The position numbers and the translations under genes were made by a program. The notes under the pieces are model-generated. The model was not told the origin of the DNA. It saw only the letters and a list, made by a program, of their open reading frames with translations, and searched no databases. DNA of 64,000 nt from Diphasiastrum complanatum (Eukaryota; Streptophyta; Lycopodiopsida; Lycopodiales; Lycopodiaceae): NCBI GenBank assembly GCA_029204225.1, contig CM055109.1:31533870-31597869 (forward strand). The letters run 5' to 3'. Positions 63,061 through 64,000 of the stretch are shown here, in pieces (within the stretch, counting starts at the first letter, position 1; each line of letters begins with the position of its first letter).

Positions 63061-63116
63061 ACTCTCTCCCTTAAAGTAGAGTCACTTTTTATACAGTCAT
63101 ATACATAGCTTTAAAG

Positions 63117-64000
63117 TCAACAAACTTTAAATACAGAAAGTTTTGATCTAAACTTATCAAACTTTTCTCCAATAAGTGGCTTAGTGAAAATATCAGCTAG
63201 TTGTTCGTATGTGCTACAATGAACAACATGAATTTCACGACTTAGCAGCCTTTCACGTATGAAGTGATATTGAATCTCAATGTGCTTAGTTCTCGCATGG
63301 AACACTGGATTCTTTGCTAGCTGAATGTCACTCTGACTGTCGCTATGTAAAGTTGTGGGATTTTTCTGCTTCATGCCAATCTCTTCCAAGATTTGTCTCA
63401 ACCATATAGCTTCTTGTGCAGCACTACACATTGCCTTATACTCAGCTTCTGTGGTGGAAAGAGCAATTGTACTTTGTTTCTTACTAGACCAGGAAAAGCA
63501 ATCACCACAAAACTGGAATATATATCCGGTGGTGGATCTACAGTCCGCATCCACATAGCCACACAACTCAGGTAAACCATCATGCTTCCTGTAAATCAAG
63601 CCATACTCTGATGTGCCTTTCACATAACGCAAAATGCGTTTAGCTGCTTTCCAATGTGTTTCCGTAGGTGCTGTCATAAATTGACTTACAATGCCAACAG
63701 CATAGCATATATCTGGTCTAGTTGTGGTAAGGTAAATCAAGCTCCCTACTAACTGTCTATATAGCATAGCATCAAATGACTGTGATTCATCAAGCTTAGA
63801 AAGCTTTTTACCTGGTTCAATAGGAGTGTTTACTGGTTTGCAATCCTGCAACCTAAACCTGTGTAGTAACTCTTTGACATATTTCATCACTCGGAAGGTT
63901 AATGAATGGATCATCATCAGGTGGTATCCTCACTATGCCATTTTTCCTACTGAATGTGTCTATCTTCTCAACATCTTCGTCTTCATACATCTTGGATTCA
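63117..64000 (-). mobile_element. Ty1/copia element C2, 3' end (RT end and RNase H)
   Basis: Minus strand, cut by the window edge. KYVKELLHRFRLQDCKPVNTPIEPGKKLSKL, LYRQLVGSLIYLTTTRPDICYAVGIVSQF and GYVDADCRSTTGYIFQF are followed by RNase H ([44 protein letters not shown]) and the end LADIFTKPLIGEKF. The frame is intact from 63917 to the stop at 63117-63119. 63918-64000 reads on in another frame (KMYEDEDVEKIDTFSRKNG), so a frameshift or rearrangement lies near 63900. Same family type as C1, and it keeps the VGSLIYLTTTRPD block that C1 has lost. Confidence 0.9.

Overview
The window is nuclear DNA of a land plant with a large, repeat-rich genome. I base this on plant-type spliceosomal introns, a plant oxidosqualene cyclase (OSC), chromodomain-bearing Ty3/gypsy elements primed by initiator tRNA-Met, Ty1/copia, LINE and hAT remnants, and several rounds of nested insertion. 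I cannot resolve the lineage. The very long introns and the slightly unusual cyclase sequence would suit a fern, lycophyte or gymnosperm as well as a large-genome angiosperm.

The only host gene I can support is one OSC on the + strand. Thirteen exons between 4609 and 60659 encode the C-terminal 504 residues. They follow each other in correct reading phase, all introns are GT-AG, and there is no stop or frameshift. Counting back by family numbering, the first exon begins at about residue 252 of a roughly 756-residue protein, so the N-terminal third lies left of the window. Diagnostic residues (MWCHCR, Y410, H477, I481 in Arabidopsis CAS1 numbering) point to cycloartenol synthase. The catalytic DCTAE motif reads DCSSE. 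Coding sequence is under 3% of the 56 kb from first to last visible exon.

Almost everything else is mobile DNA inside the introns. At 0.3-4.6 kb lie a decayed hAT transposase (-), an unassigned reading frame and an LTR-like repeat. Intron 4776-24088 holds LINE fragments, then a stack of Ty3 elements: a 6.35 kb element (G1, 9021-15372, TSD GGCAG) sits inside an inverted, broken relative (G2), followed by a rearranged third copy (G3) carrying a 1.1 kb solo LTR, and a different Ty3 (G4) carrying an 802 bp solo LTR. Intron 30384-38024 holds a LINE scrap and a defective copia element (C1). Intron 38082-44512 begins with a copy of the preceding exon's end and contains a decayed Ty3 (G5). Intron 44924-57876 holds a run of same-strand LINE copies, one split by a Ty3 chromovirus (G6, 47085-51816, TSD ATCTG), then the 5' end of a G1-family element (G7) and a second copy of the LTR-like repeat. 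Right of the gene, 63.1 kb to the window end is the 3' end of another copia element (C2, -).

Two themes stand out. The cyclase reading frame has stayed intact despite at least a dozen insertions. The LINE family ends in a TC-rich microsatellite behind an ATAAAGCTT motif instead of poly(A). I found no new defence system, gene cluster, tRNA, rRNA or CRISPR array.
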